A stretch of DNA of 64,000 bases, taken from contig CANMOQ010000001.1 in assembly GCA_947499505.1 (NCBI GenBank), positions 1,160,037 to 1,224,036 on the forward strand, written 5' to 3'. Made by a program: the position numbers and the translations under genes. Below are positions 42,725 to 51,351 of this stretch, piece by piece. The stretch comes from an uncultured Erythrobacter sp. GTDB taxonomy: Bacteria; Pseudomonadota; Alphaproteobacteria; Sphingomonadales; Sphingomonadaceae. The notes under the pieces were generated by a model. That model made no database searches. It worked only from the letters and a program-made list of their open reading frames with translations, and was not told the DNA's origin. Each line of letters starts with the position of its first letter. Within the stretch, counting starts at the first letter, position 1.

Positions 42725-43621
42725 ATGTCCACCTATCTCCCCACCATCAAGCAACTGCAATATCTTGTGTCTTTGCACGAGCATAAGCACTTCGGCCGCG
42801 CGGCAGATGCGAGCTATGTCTCACAATCCACGCTGTCGGCGGGCATTCGCGAGCTAGAATCGCTGCTGGGCGTAACGCTGGTTGAGCGCAGCCGCCGGGT
42901 CGTGCGCTTCACTGCGCTGGGCGACCAAGTGGTGGAAAAGGCACACCGCCTGCTGCGTGAGGCAGAGGAGCTCTCCGACCTCGTCCAAGCTGCGGGCAAG
43001 CCGCTATCCGGCACGCTGCGCATGAGCGTTATCCCGACCATCGCCCCCTTTATGCTGCCGCATATGTTGCCGCGCCTGAAACGCGAGCGGCCTGATCTGA
43101 AACTGCTGCTGCGCGAGGAGACCAGCCAGGATGCGGTTGAATCGCTGCAACATGGCCGGGTCGATTGTGTGCTGCTTGCCCTGCCCTTTGGCACCGGCGA
43201 GGTCGAAGTCGAGCACATCAGCGACGACAAGCTGTTCGTTGCCTTTCCCAAGGACGATCCGCGCGATCCGCCAGACAGCATTCCGCCCAGCATGATTGAT
43301 GAGGGCCGACTGCTGCTGCTCGAAGATGGGCATTGCCTGCGCGATCATGCGCTGGCCGCCTGCGCTCGCCCGGAAATGCGCGCCAATGCCGCGATCATTG
43401 GCACGTCTCTGCACACTCTGGTGCAAATGGTCGACAATGATCTGGGCCTGACGATGCTGCCCCAAATGGCGCTGGATGCAGGCATATTGAACGACACCGA
43501 TGTTGTCGCGCGCCCGCTTAAGTCAGCGCAAGCCAGCCGCGAAATTGCCCTAATCTGGCGCAAGAACAGCCCGCGCGCGGACGACTTTAAGCTGCTGGCT
43601 GAGGAATTGCGGGCGGGCTGA
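42725..43621 (+). CDS. oxyR: OxyR-type LysR transcriptional regulator
   Basis: 298 residues with an N-terminal winged helix (LPTIKQLQYLVSLHEHKHFGRAA is cut here to ILVS-type helices; key helix HFGRAADASYVSQSTLSAGI). The redox pair is present: GHCLRDHALAAC holds two cysteines nine positions apart, exactly as Cys199 and Cys208 of E. coli OxyR (GHCLRDQAMGFC). It should therefore sense peroxide by disulfide formation. Binding to peroxide-defence promoters is known for the family; no catalase or ahpC gene is next to it here. It follows rnd by 9 bases and precedes a small unknown gene. Confidence 0.9.
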   Translation: MSTYLPTIKQLQYLVSLHEHKHFGRAADASYVSQSTLSAGIRELESLLGVTLVERSRRVVRFTALGDQVVEKAHRLLREAEELSDLVQAAGKPLSGTLRMSVIPTIAPFMLPHMLPRLKRERPDLKLLLREETSQDAVESLQHGRVDCVLLALPFGTGEVEVEHISDDKLFVAFPKDDPRDPPDSIPPSMIDEGRLLLLEDGHCLRDHALAACARPEMRANAAIIGTSLHTLVQMVDNDLGLTMLPQMALDAGILNDTDVVARPLKSAQASREIALIWRKNSPRADDFKLLAEELRAG

Positions 43622-43623
43622 TC

Positions 43624-43959
43624 GTGAAGAACATCCAGATAATTGATGCCGCACCGAACGCAACTTTTAGCATTTTCCAAGCGACAGACGATGAATTTGG
43701 CGAAATATTTCCGGGTGAACGCGACTTAGAGATAGCCGAAGACCTAGTCGCGCGTGTTGGCGAAGAGAGAGCTATTGAGCTGTTAAACCCACTTTGGCAG
43801 CGTCCAATTCTCAAACGCGACGTAAAAGGCATTCATGGAACGCTTTTCTACGATGCGGACGCTCGTAGGGAGTTCCTGCCCAACTCACGGCGCGAGTTGG
43901 ATTGGGATGAGCGTTACATAAATCAAGCTCAGCGAGACCTGTTCCGTTCGCATCGCTAA
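43624..43959 (+). CDS. Small protein of unknown function
   Basis: 111 residues, starting at GTG 43624, two bases after the oxyR stop. It is soluble and rich in acidic and arginine residues (EFGEIFPGERDLEIAED, RRELDWDERYINQAQRD). No signal peptide, membrane helix, zinc site or known motif is visible. Close spacing suggests cotranscription with oxyR. It converges on pgsA, ending 23 bases before that gene's stop. Confidence 0.65.
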   Translation: MKNIQIIDAAPNATFSIFQATDDEFGEIFPGERDLEIAEDLVARVGEERAIELLNPLWQRPILKRDVKGIHGTLFYDADARREFLPNSRRELDWDERYINQAQRDLFRSHR

Positions 43960-43982
43960 CCTCGAATTACCGCGTCGACACC

Positions 43983-44591
43983 TCAATCCATATGCTTGAG
44001 GCCGACCCGCAAGTAATCCCAGCCGGTGATGCAGGTCAGCACCGCAGCTGCCCACAAAGTCGTCAGGCCGGTCAAGTGTAACCAGGTCTGTTCAACCGAC
44101 GCGCAAGCATCGCCGGACACTTGGCATGGCTGTCCATGCACTGCGCCGCCGCCAATCAGCGCCGCCAGAGCGACCAGCTGAAACGCGGTCTTCCATTTGG
44201 CTAGCTTGCTGACCGGCATGGAGACCTGAATACCGCCTAGAAATTCGCGCAGACCAGAGACAGCAATCTCGCGCATCAGAATGATCAAACCAGCAATCAC
44301 ATGGAAATCACCCACGTATGGCCCGCGCAAATACCCTTGCGCGGTTAGCACCAGGATAACGGTCGCGACCATGATCTTGTCAGCGATAGGATCGAGGAAA
44401 ATGCCGAGCTTTGAGACCGTCCCTTGCGCCCGCGCCAGATAGCCGTCGAAGAAATCGGTGATCGCAATCAGGCCGTACAGCACAAAGCCGATCGCATAGC
44501 CCAATTGCCATTCCGGCCACCACAGAAAGAAGGCCAGCAATGGCAAAGCCATGATGCGTGACAAAGTGAGAATGTTGGGCAATGTCATCAT
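43983..44591 (-). CDS. pgsA: CDP-diacylglycerol-glycerol-3-phosphate 3-phosphatidyltransferase
   Basis: 202 residues from ATG at 44591 (MMTLPNILTLSRI); an in-frame TTG ten codons upstream is less likely. The CDP-alcohol phosphotransferase signature is complete: Asp pair in DFFDGYLAR, then GTVSKLG and DPIADK. About five hydrophobic helices are present. The enzyme makes phosphatidylglycerol phosphate in the inner membrane, the first committed step to phosphatidylglycerol and cardiolipin. It diverges from a lysophospholipid-transporter-like gene, a related membrane-lipid context. Confidence 0.94.
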   Translation of the reverse strand: MMTLPNILTLSRIMALPLLAFFLWWPEWQLGYAIGFVLYGLIAITDFFDGYLARAQGTVSKLGIFLDPIADKIMVATVILVLTAQGYLRGPYVGDFHVIAGLIILMREIAVSGLREFLGGIQVSMPVSKLAKWKTAFQLVALAALIGGGAVHGQPCQVSGDACASVEQTWLHLTGLTTLWAAAVLTCITGWDYLRVGLKHMD

Positions 44592-44698
44592 TGTGAATGC
44601 GTCCTTAGCCGCCTTTGCCAAAGCGCAAAAGATGAAACAGGCACCTTGTTAACCGCCACGTATCGTCTATCTCCTGCGTCAGGGGAGCGAACACTTTC

Positions 44699-46015
44699 AT
44701 GACCACGACGACGCATCTTTTGCGCCGCAGGCGCTTCCTGCCATTGTTCTGCACCCAGTTGCTGAACGCATTTAATGACAATTTGTACAAGACCGCGATG
44801 GTGCTGTTCGTCGTGTACCAAGTGTACAATGACGAAAGCACCGAGGCGATCTTTAGCGCGGTTGCCTCTGGCCTGTTTATTTTGCCGTTTTTCGTGCTGT
44901 CGGCGCTGGCGGGACAGCTGGCCGATATGCGCGACAAGGCGGCGATTATACGCACCGTGAAAATGTGCGAGATCGGGCTGATGCTGATCGGTGCGACCGG
45001 GCTCTTCTTGGCGTGGCGCGGGATCACGGTCGACAGCTTTGCGATACCGCTGCTAATGTTCGCCCTGCTCCTGACCGGGGTTCAGTCGACATTTTTGGGC
45101 CCGATCAAATATGCAATCCTGCCGCAGCATCTGAAGAAAGACGAAGTGCTGGCCGGGACCGGGCTGGTTGAGGCTGGCACCTATATCGCCATTTTGCTGG
45201 GCACGATCTTGGCTGGTTGGATCCCAGTGGAATGGGCCGCTGGCGGGATCATTGTAACATCGGTGATTGGCTATCTATCCAGCCGTCAAATACCTACAGC
45301 GCCGCCTTTGGGCGAGGTCAAAAAGCTGGACTGGCACATCATCCGCGCTTCCATCGCGCTCATCAAAAACACGATGCATGATCGCCAAATATTCTATGCG
45401 ATCCTTTCGATCAGCTTCTTCTGGACGATCGGCGCTGTGCTGTTCATCCAATTCCCGCCGCTCGCCAAAAACACGCTGATGGCCAGCAAGGAAGTCGCCA
45501 GCCTGTTCCTGGTGATCTTCTCCATCGGGGTGGCGATCGGATCGGTTTCCATCAACAAGCTGCTGAAAGGCAAAGTGTCAGCGCGTTATTCGCCCATGTC
45601 CGTCATTGCGATGGGCGCATTCGTGGTCGCATTCTATCTGGTGTGCCGCATGTGGCAAGCGGACCAGCCGACAGAGCTGCTGAATGTCGCCGAATTCGTC
45701 GCATGGCCGCTGGCTGCTGTCATCTTGCTGTGCTTGCTTGGCATTGCGGTGGCGGGCGGCATGTTTGTGGTGCCGCTCTATGCGTTTCTTACGACCCGCT
45801 GCGCCCCGGACGAAGCGGCGCGCACAATTGCGGCCAATAACATCGTCAACTCAGGCGCGATGGTGGTTGGGTCTTTGCTCGCCATTGGTCTAAGCGCATT
45901 AGGCGTGCCGGTGGTCGAGCAGGTTCTGCTCAGCGCAGGAATGTGCCTCGTGTCTGCCTGGCTGGGCAAGCGACTTCACAATGCTGAATTGGAGCACGCT
46001 GGCACCGCTGCCTAG
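44699..46015 (+). CDS. MFS transporter of the LplT/Aas type
   Basis: 438 residues with about 12 hydrophobic helices. The opening FLPLFCTQLLNAFNDNLYKTAM is shortened here: key residues are LNAFNDNLYK, typical of LplT and of the N-terminal domain of fused acyltransferase-ligase proteins that flip and re-acylate lysophospholipids. The protein ends after the transporter part, so the acyltransferase and ligase domains common in relatives are missing. Transport of a lysophospholipid such as lysophosphatidylglycerol is the best guess. It is divergent from pgsA, which makes the corresponding lipid, and converges on a small unknown gene. Confidence 0.85.
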   Translation: MTTTTHLLRRRRFLPLFCTQLLNAFNDNLYKTAMVLFVVYQVYNDESTEAIFSAVASGLFILPFFVLSALAGQLADMRDKAAIIRTVKMCEIGLMLIGATGLFLAWRGITVDSFAIPLLMFALLLTGVQSTFLGPIKYAILPQHLKKDEVLAGTGLVEAGTYIAILLGTILAGWIPVEWAAGGIIVTSVIGYLSSRQIPTAPPLGEVKKLDWHIIRASIALIKNTMHDRQIFYAILSISFFWTIGAVLFIQFPPLAKNTLMASKEVASLFLVIFSIGVAIGSVSINKLLKGKVSARYSPMSVIAMGAFVVAFYLVCRMWQADQPTELLNVAEFVAWPLAAVILLCLLGIAVAGGMFVVPLYAFLTTRCAPDEAARTIAANNIVNSGAMVVGSLLAIGLSALGVPVVEQVLLSAGMCLVSAWLGKRLHNAELEHAGTAA

Positions 46016-46039
46016 AGCGCGCGAAGCAGCCTCAATGAC

Positions 46040-46309
46040 TTAAGCGATGAAGGCGATGATCGCGGCGAAGGTCGAGACATAGACCGTCGCGAAACCGCGC
46101 ACATCGTCGCGGGTCAATTGCCACAGACTTTCCGCTGGTGCGGCCAATTCGTCGCTGCGCACATGCGGCGGCAGGGACGCGCGAAACGAATGCCGGGCCG
46201 CTTCATCAGTCAGCACCAAAGCGCGGCGACCGCCCCGCCTTTTCGGTTCCAAGCCAAGCTCTGGCAGATTGCGTTCAATGGCGACTGTTTTGAGACTCGC
46301 ATATGTCAT
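46040..46309 (-). CDS. Small tail-anchored protein of unknown function
   Basis: 89 residues. The soluble, basic N-terminal half (LPELGLEPKRRGGRRALVLT) is followed by one hydrophobic helix at the very C-terminus (TVYVSTFAAIIAFIA, about 75-89). It lacks a signal peptide, so it may be inserted post-translationally or be membrane-associated. No family is recognised. It lies between the convergent transporter and the divergent ThDP enzyme. Confidence 0.6.
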   Translation of the reverse strand: MTYASLKTVAIERNLPELGLEPKRRGGRRALVLTDEAARHSFRASLPPHVRSDELAAPAESLWQLTRDDVRGFATVYVSTFAAIIAFIA

Positions 46310-46493
46310 GTCCCCTTGTTAAGACTTTCTTAACTGTTTTGGCAGGGGCGATTTGTAAACTGTCGCGCTGCGGGACATTAAGTGTTTTTGTTCATTTGGG
46401 CCTGTGGAAAATTCCGCTGGATTGCACGCGTCCAGCGCCCCCGCTAAGCGCGGTGAGAGCGCAGCGAATTGCGCTGCAAAGACGGGACACGGA

Positions 46494-48188
46494 ATGATGG
46501 AAAAGACTGCTCAAACAGCGGCGGAGCTGCTGGTCGATTGCCTGATCGAACAGGGCACAGACCGGATATTCACCGTCCCTGGAGAGAGTTTTCTCGCCGT
46601 GCTCGACGCCTTGCATGCGAGCGAGAGCGTGGATGTCGTCACCTGCCGGCAAGAAGGCGGCGCGGCCTTTATGGCTTGCGCCGATGGAGCCATGACTGGC
46701 CGTCCCGGCATTGGCTTTGTCACTCGCGGCCCCGGCGCGACCAACGCCAGCATCGGCGTGCATGTCGCCCACCAAGATTCGCAGCCGATGATCTTGTTTG
46801 TGGGTGATGTCGCGCGCGGCATGAAAGACCGTGAAGGTTTTCAAGAAGTGGACTTCGCCGCCTTCTTCGGTCCGATCTGCAAATGGGCGGCGCGCATCGA
46901 TGATGCCGCGCGCATCCCAGAATATATCGCGCGCGCTTATTCGGTCGCGATTTCAGGCAGGCCTGGCCCGGTAGTCCTCGCTTTGCCGGAAGACATGCTG
47001 TGCGACCTGATGGGCGAAAACGCGCCCCAACCCCGCCCTGAGGTCACTCGCCCGGCGCAAGCGGTATGCCCGGATGCAATGCAGGCTATGCTGGCGATGG
47101 TTGGCGATGCGGCGAGCCCAGTTGCGATCATCGGCGGGGCCGGTTGGAACACCAAAGCGCGCGAGCACTTCCAGCAATTCGCTGAGAGCATTGGCCTGCC
47201 GGTCGCAACCGCCTTTCGCCGCCAAGATGCGATCTCGCCTAATTCACCGGTCTATGCGGGCAATCTCGGCTACGGCCCGAACCCCAAATTGGTCGAGCGG
47301 GTCAAAGCCGCTGATCTGGTGCTTGCCGTCGGCGCTCGGCTAGGTGAGGCGACGACGGATGGATACGCCTTCCCGACCTTGGAGCATCCTGATCAGACGC
47401 TGATTCACGTCCACCCTGACCCCGAAGAGTTGGGCCGAGTTTACCGGGTAGACCTCGCGCTATGCTGCGCCGTCGATGAGTTTGCCGAGGCCGCGGCGCT
47501 GTGGGAGGATCACAGCGTCATACCCTTCGATGCAGGCGCGCAAGCGAATGCGGAATGGCGCGAATGGTCGAGCTACGACTCTGCTGAACCCTCAAGCCAT
47601 GCGCTCGATATGGCGGCTTGCGTTGCCTTTATGCGGGAGGCCTACCCCGCCGATACGATCGTCACCAATGGCGCGGGCAATTTTGCTGGATGGTGGCACC
47701 GTTATTGGCGCTATGATGGTTATCCGACTCAGCTTGCGCCCACAGCTGGCGCGATGGGATATGGCGTTCCGGCCGGGATCGCAGCGGCCCTGCGCCATCC
47801 AAACCGGCAAGTGGTTACCGTCGCTGGCGATGGCGATTTCCTGATGAACGGCCAAGAGCTCGCAACCGCGGCTCAACATGGCGCGAACCTAACCGTTCTG
47901 GTCATCGACAACAGCGCCTATGGCACCATTCGCATGCATCAGGAGCGCGAATATCCAGGTCGCGTCTCAGCCACGAAGCTCGCCAATCCAGACTTCGCAG
48001 CTTTCGGCGCAGCCTTTGGCGCGTGGAGCGCCCATGCAAGCACAACGGAGGAGTTCCAATCCGCTCTCACAGAAGCGAGCGGAATGACAGGCCTCCGCCT
48101 CATCCACATGTCGATTGATATCGAGCAACTCGCCGCTAGCGGGGCGAGTATCAGCGGGCTACGCGCAAAAGCCGCAGCAAGCAGCTAA
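46494..48188 (+). CDS. Thiamine diphosphate-dependent enzyme of the acetolactate synthase group
   Basis: 564 residues from ATG at 46494 (MMEKTAQTAAELLVD), with GGGACACGGA upstream; the frame is open to 46404, but the extra 30 residues do not fit the family. The catalytic glutamate is in TVPGESFLAVLDAL. The pyrophosphate-binding motif begins VAGDGDFLMNGQEL and ends VIDNSAYG, with the family's asparagine. The domain order is PYR, central and PP. It belongs to the acetolactate synthase, benzaldehyde lyase and oxalyl-CoA decarboxylase group; no regulatory subunit (ilvN) is beside it, so it is not the classical biosynthetic pair. The substrate is unknown. Confidence 0.85.
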   Translation: MMEKTAQTAAELLVDCLIEQGTDRIFTVPGESFLAVLDALHASESVDVVTCRQEGGAAFMACADGAMTGRPGIGFVTRGPGATNASIGVHVAHQDSQPMILFVGDVARGMKDREGFQEVDFAAFFGPICKWAARIDDAARIPEYIARAYSVAISGRPGPVVLALPEDMLCDLMGENAPQPRPEVTRPAQAVCPDAMQAMLAMVGDAASPVAIIGGAGWNTKAREHFQQFAESIGLPVATAFRRQDAISPNSPVYAGNLGYGPNPKLVERVKAADLVLAVGARLGEATTDGYAFPTLEHPDQTLIHVHPDPEELGRVYRVDLALCCAVDEFAEAAALWEDHSVIPFDAGAQANAEWREWSSYDSAEPSSHALDMAACVAFMREAYPADTIVTNGAGNFAGWWHRYWRYDGYPTQLAPTAGAMGYGVPAGIAAALRHPNRQVVTVAGDGDFLMNGQELATAAQHGANLTVLVIDNSAYGTIRMHQEREYPGRVSATKLANPDFAAFGAAFGAWSAHASTTEEFQSALTEASGMTGLRLIHMSIDIEQLAASGASISGLRAKAAASS

Positions 48189-48191
48189 CGG

Positions 48192-48602
48192 CTAACCCCC
48201 GGCCATTTCGCAAATCACCTGCCATTCTTCCTGCGTGATCTGCGCGACCGACAATCGGGACAGCTTTACCAGCTGACATTCGGCAAGCCTGGGCTCGGCC
48301 TTGATCTGCTTGAGTGACACCGGGTTTTCAAACTTACGCTTCGGCTTCACTTTTACCGCAGCCCATTTGCCGGTCTCGTCTGTGGGATCGAGTATATCCG
48401 CCACGCTAACCGTGCAAATGCCGACAATCTCCAGCCCCTCGCGCGAGTGGTAGAAAAAGCACTCATCGCCGACCTCCATCGCCTTGAGATTGTTTTTCGC
48501 CAAGTGATTGCGCACCCCGTCCCAAACGCCCTCTTTCTCAGCGATCAAATCGTCCCAGCCATATTTGAACGGTTCCGATTTTATGAGCCAGTAATTGGGC
48601 AC
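48192..48602 (-). CDS. EVE domain-containing protein
   Basis: 136 residues, a single EVE domain, a PUA-like fold that binds modified bases in RNA or DNA. Signatures are YWLIKSEPFKYGWDDL at the start, WDGVRNHLAKNNLK, and VGDECFFYHSREGLEIVG, with the aromatic residues that form the base-binding cage. It converges on the ThDP gene. The ligand is unknown. Confidence 0.88.
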   Translation of the reverse strand: MPNYWLIKSEPFKYGWDDLIAEKEGVWDGVRNHLAKNNLKAMEVGDECFFYHSREGLEIVGICTVSVADILDPTDETGKWAAVKVKPKRKFENPVSLKQIKAEPRLAECQLVKLSRLSVAQITQEEWQVICEMAGG

Positions 48603-48761
48603 AGGGTCGCTCCCCAGATTAGCGCTGTCAGACGGCCATCATTTTGCCGATAGAAACGCGCCGCGCCAAGCGCCAAATTGGGCACCGCCGCGTCTTAACC
48701 GGATATTTAATATGTGACCCCATTACGGGCGAGACTGAAATCGCTGGGGGCACAGCCGATT

Positions 48762-50432
48762 ATGGCTGAAGAGAAAACTGAGCAACGGGTTGGTAAGGCC
48801 GAGCGCGACATTGTTGCGCTGGGAATTGCCACCGCTGCGATCATTATTTTTGTGGGTATCGGCGGCTCTGTCATGGGCGATATCGCCGAGGCTACTTTTG
48901 GCGAGGGCAAAGGCCCCGATCCTTTGTTGGTAAACGCCATGCTGCTTAACATTGCGCTGATCATCTTTGGTTGGCGCCGTTACCGCGAGCTCAACTCGGA
49001 AATTCAACAGCGTCGCGCCGCCGAAGAGCAGGCCCGCCGGCTGTCCGAAATTGATCCCCTCACCGGCTGCCTCAATCGCCGCTCCATGGCAAAAGCCACC
49101 GAAGAACTGCGCAATGGCTCAAACCGTCATGGGCAAGCCCTGGCCTATGTCATGATTGACCTTGATAACTTTAAGCAGGTCAATGACATGAACGGCCATG
49201 CGATCGGCGACAAGTTGCTAATCGAACTGGCTGCGCGGCTGAAAGAAAAGCTCCCCAAGGACGCTCTGCTGGCGCGCCTCGGCGGCGACGAATTTGCCTT
49301 CGTCATGCCCTATGATGGCAAGCACCCGGAACGCATTGATGATCAGGTGATCCGCCTTTTTGAAACTGCAACAGCTATGTATCAAGTCGATGATATGGCG
49401 GTTGAGTTGACCATGTCGATTGGCATTGCCAGCGATCATGATGATGAAGGTTTTAACCCGCTGGTGTGCGACGCGCAAACTCTGATGCATCACGCCGATA
49501 TCGCGATGTATCACGCCAAGAATCAAGGCAAGAACCGCTATTATTGGTTTGAGCCAACGATGGAAAACGAGCTGCGCTTCCGCAACGAGCTGGAAACGGG
49601 CATCCGCCGCGGTCTGGCGGTTGGTGAGTTTATTCCATTCTATGAGCAGCAGATTGACCTCGAAAGCGGCGATCTGGTCGGCTTTGAAATGCTGGCACGT
49701 TGGCAGTCGCCTCAGCTGGGCCTCGTCAGCCCGGACATCTTTATCCCGATTGCGGAAGACATTGGCGTAATCGGCGACCTGTCTGAGAAGCTGATGGTTG
49801 AGGCCTTTGCCGATGCCCGCGACTGGGCCCCGGATCTCACACTATCAGTCAACATCTCGCCAATCCAAATGCGCGATCCATGGTTTGCGCAAAAACTGCT
49901 GAAACTGCTGGTCGAGCACAACTTCCCAGCACACCGGCTTGAGATTGAAATCACCGAGAGCTGCCTGCACGACAATGTCGGCATGGTCCGCTCCATGATC
50001 GCGAGCCTGCGCAACCAAGGCGTCAAGGTCAGCCTCGACGACTTTGGCACGGGCTATTCGAGCCTTGAACAGCTGCGCTCGCTGCCATTTGACCGGCTCA
50101 AGATTGACCGTAGCTTCATCAGCGAACTGCGCAATCCAGATGCGAGCTCCAAAATCGTCGATGCGATCGTCTCGCTTGGCAAAGGTCTCGACATGCCGAT
50201 CACCGCCGAGGGCATCGAAGACGAGAACATTCTCGACCTTCTCAAAACGATGGGCCGCCTAAAGGGCCAAGGCTATCTCTACGGCCGTCCAGAAACCGCC
50301 GACCAGGTGCGTGCACGCTTGCAAGCTATCGGACGCCTAGTTGAGCGACCAGAAGCAGCTCCTACAGTACAAGAAGACGCCGCTGCTGAGAGCATTGTGA
50401 ACTCAGATAACCTCAGGCGTGTTGCCGAATAA
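48762..50432 (+). CDS. Membrane-anchored GGDEF-EAL cyclic-di-GMP enzyme
   Basis: 556 residues from ATG at 48762 (MAEEKTEQRVGK); a GTG at 48714 would add 16 residues. Two membrane helices (about 18-39 and 59-71) precede a GGDEF domain (RLGGDEF) and an EAL domain. The cyclase active-site DLDNFKQVND is intact, but the RxxD inhibitory site is absent (LPKD precedes LLARLGGDEF). The EAL domain keeps EML (for EAL), VNISP, IEITES, LDDFGTGYSS, KIDRSF and GQGYLYG, so a phosphodiesterase is plausible. The net direction on c-di-GMP cannot be told from sequence. It is a single-gene unit. Confidence 0.9.
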   Translation: MAEEKTEQRVGKAERDIVALGIATAAIIIFVGIGGSVMGDIAEATFGEGKGPDPLLVNAMLLNIALIIFGWRRYRELNSEIQQRRAAEEQARRLSEIDPLTGCLNRRSMAKATEELRNGSNRHGQALAYVMIDLDNFKQVNDMNGHAIGDKLLIELAARLKEKLPKDALLARLGGDEFAFVMPYDGKHPERIDDQVIRLFETATAMYQVDDMAVELTMSIGIASDHDDEGFNPLVCDAQTLMHHADIAMYHAKNQGKNRYYWFEPTMENELRFRNELETGIRRGLAVGEFIPFYEQQIDLESGDLVGFEMLARWQSPQLGLVSPDIFIPIAEDIGVIGDLSEKLMVEAFADARDWAPDLTLSVNISPIQMRDPWFAQKLLKLLVEHNFPAHRLEIEITESCLHDNVGMVRSMIASLRNQGVKVSLDDFGTGYSSLEQLRSLPFDRLKIDRSFISELRNPDASSKIVDAIVSLGKGLDMPITAEGIEDENILDLLKTMGRLKGQGYLYGRPETADQVRARLQAIGRLVERPEAAPTVQEDAAAESIVNSDNLRRVAE

Positions 50433-50529
50433 AGCGCGGCTCTGACGCGTCGGCATCGCCCACGCTCTGACAAATCACTGACGCAAAACTGGACGTAGCG
50501 GCTGCGCGTGCATAAATGCGCTCCAGATT

Positions 50530-51351
50530 ATGCGCGCTCCCTTCATCAAGATGCACGGCCTCGGCAATGACTTCGTGGTGCTCGACGCCCGCGAAACCGA
50601 ATTGCCAAGCGTGACGAATACGCTCGCGAAGGCGATTGCGGATCGGCGCACGGGCATTGGCTGTGATCAGTTGGTCCTGCTGGAGCCCAGCGTGACGCAC
50701 GATTTCAAAATGCGCTTCTTTAACAGCGATGGCGGCGAAGTGGGTGCTTGCGGCAACGCCAGCCGCGCGGTGGCGATCCTGCATGGTGAGCCCGCCAAGG
50801 TGGAGACTGCTGGCGGCACTTTGTCGCTTCACCCCAGCGACGACGGCGCGAGCGTCGATATGGGCGTGCCCCGCTTCGATTGGGACGCAATCCCGCTCGA
50901 TTATCCGATGGATACCCTCTCAATGCCGCTTGGCTGGCCAATGGAGGTCGGCTCGCTCGAAAATCCCGCTGCTGTCAATGTCGGCAATCCGCACGCGGTG
51001 TTCTTCGTCAAGGATGCCGATGCGGTCGACCTTGGGACCTACGGCCCCATCATCGAGCATGATGCGGTGTTCCCCGAGCGCGTGAACGTCAATGTCGCGA
51101 GCCTCATCGCACAGGATCATCTGCGCCTGCATGTGTGGGAACGCGGCGCGGGCATCACCCGCGCATGCGGCACCGGGGCCTGCGCCACGGCAGTTGCAGC
51201 GGCTCGGCGCGGGATTACGGGACGGGACGTCATGGTGTCACTGCCCGGCGGTGATCTGCGGATTGAATGGCGCGCGGATGATACGATCCTGATGACGGGC
51301 CCGGCGAGCGAAGCCTTCCGCGGGACATTTGAGTGGGACGATTTCGTATGA
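50530..51351 (+). CDS. dapF: Diaminopimelate epimerase
   Basis: 273 residues. Both active-site cysteines are in place: EVGACGNASRAVA (proton acceptor) and RACGTGACATAVAA (donor). The MHGLGNDFVVLD opening is typical. It converts LL- to meso-diaminopimelate for peptidoglycan and lysine. Its stop overlaps the start of mtaB (ATGA at 51348-51351), which overlaps ftsY in the same way, so dapF-mtaB-ftsY form a translationally coupled unit. Confidence 0.96.
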   Translation: MRAPFIKMHGLGNDFVVLDARETELPSVTNTLAKAIADRRTGIGCDQLVLLEPSVTHDFKMRFFNSDGGEVGACGNASRAVAILHGEPAKVETAGGTLSLHPSDDGASVDMGVPRFDWDAIPLDYPMDTLSMPLGWPMEVGSLENPAAVNVGNPHAVFFVKDADAVDLGTYGPIIEHDAVFPERVNVNVASLIAQDHLRLHVWERGAGITRACGTGACATAVAAARRGITGRDVMVSLPGGDLRIEWRADDTILMTGPASEAFRGTFEWDDFV

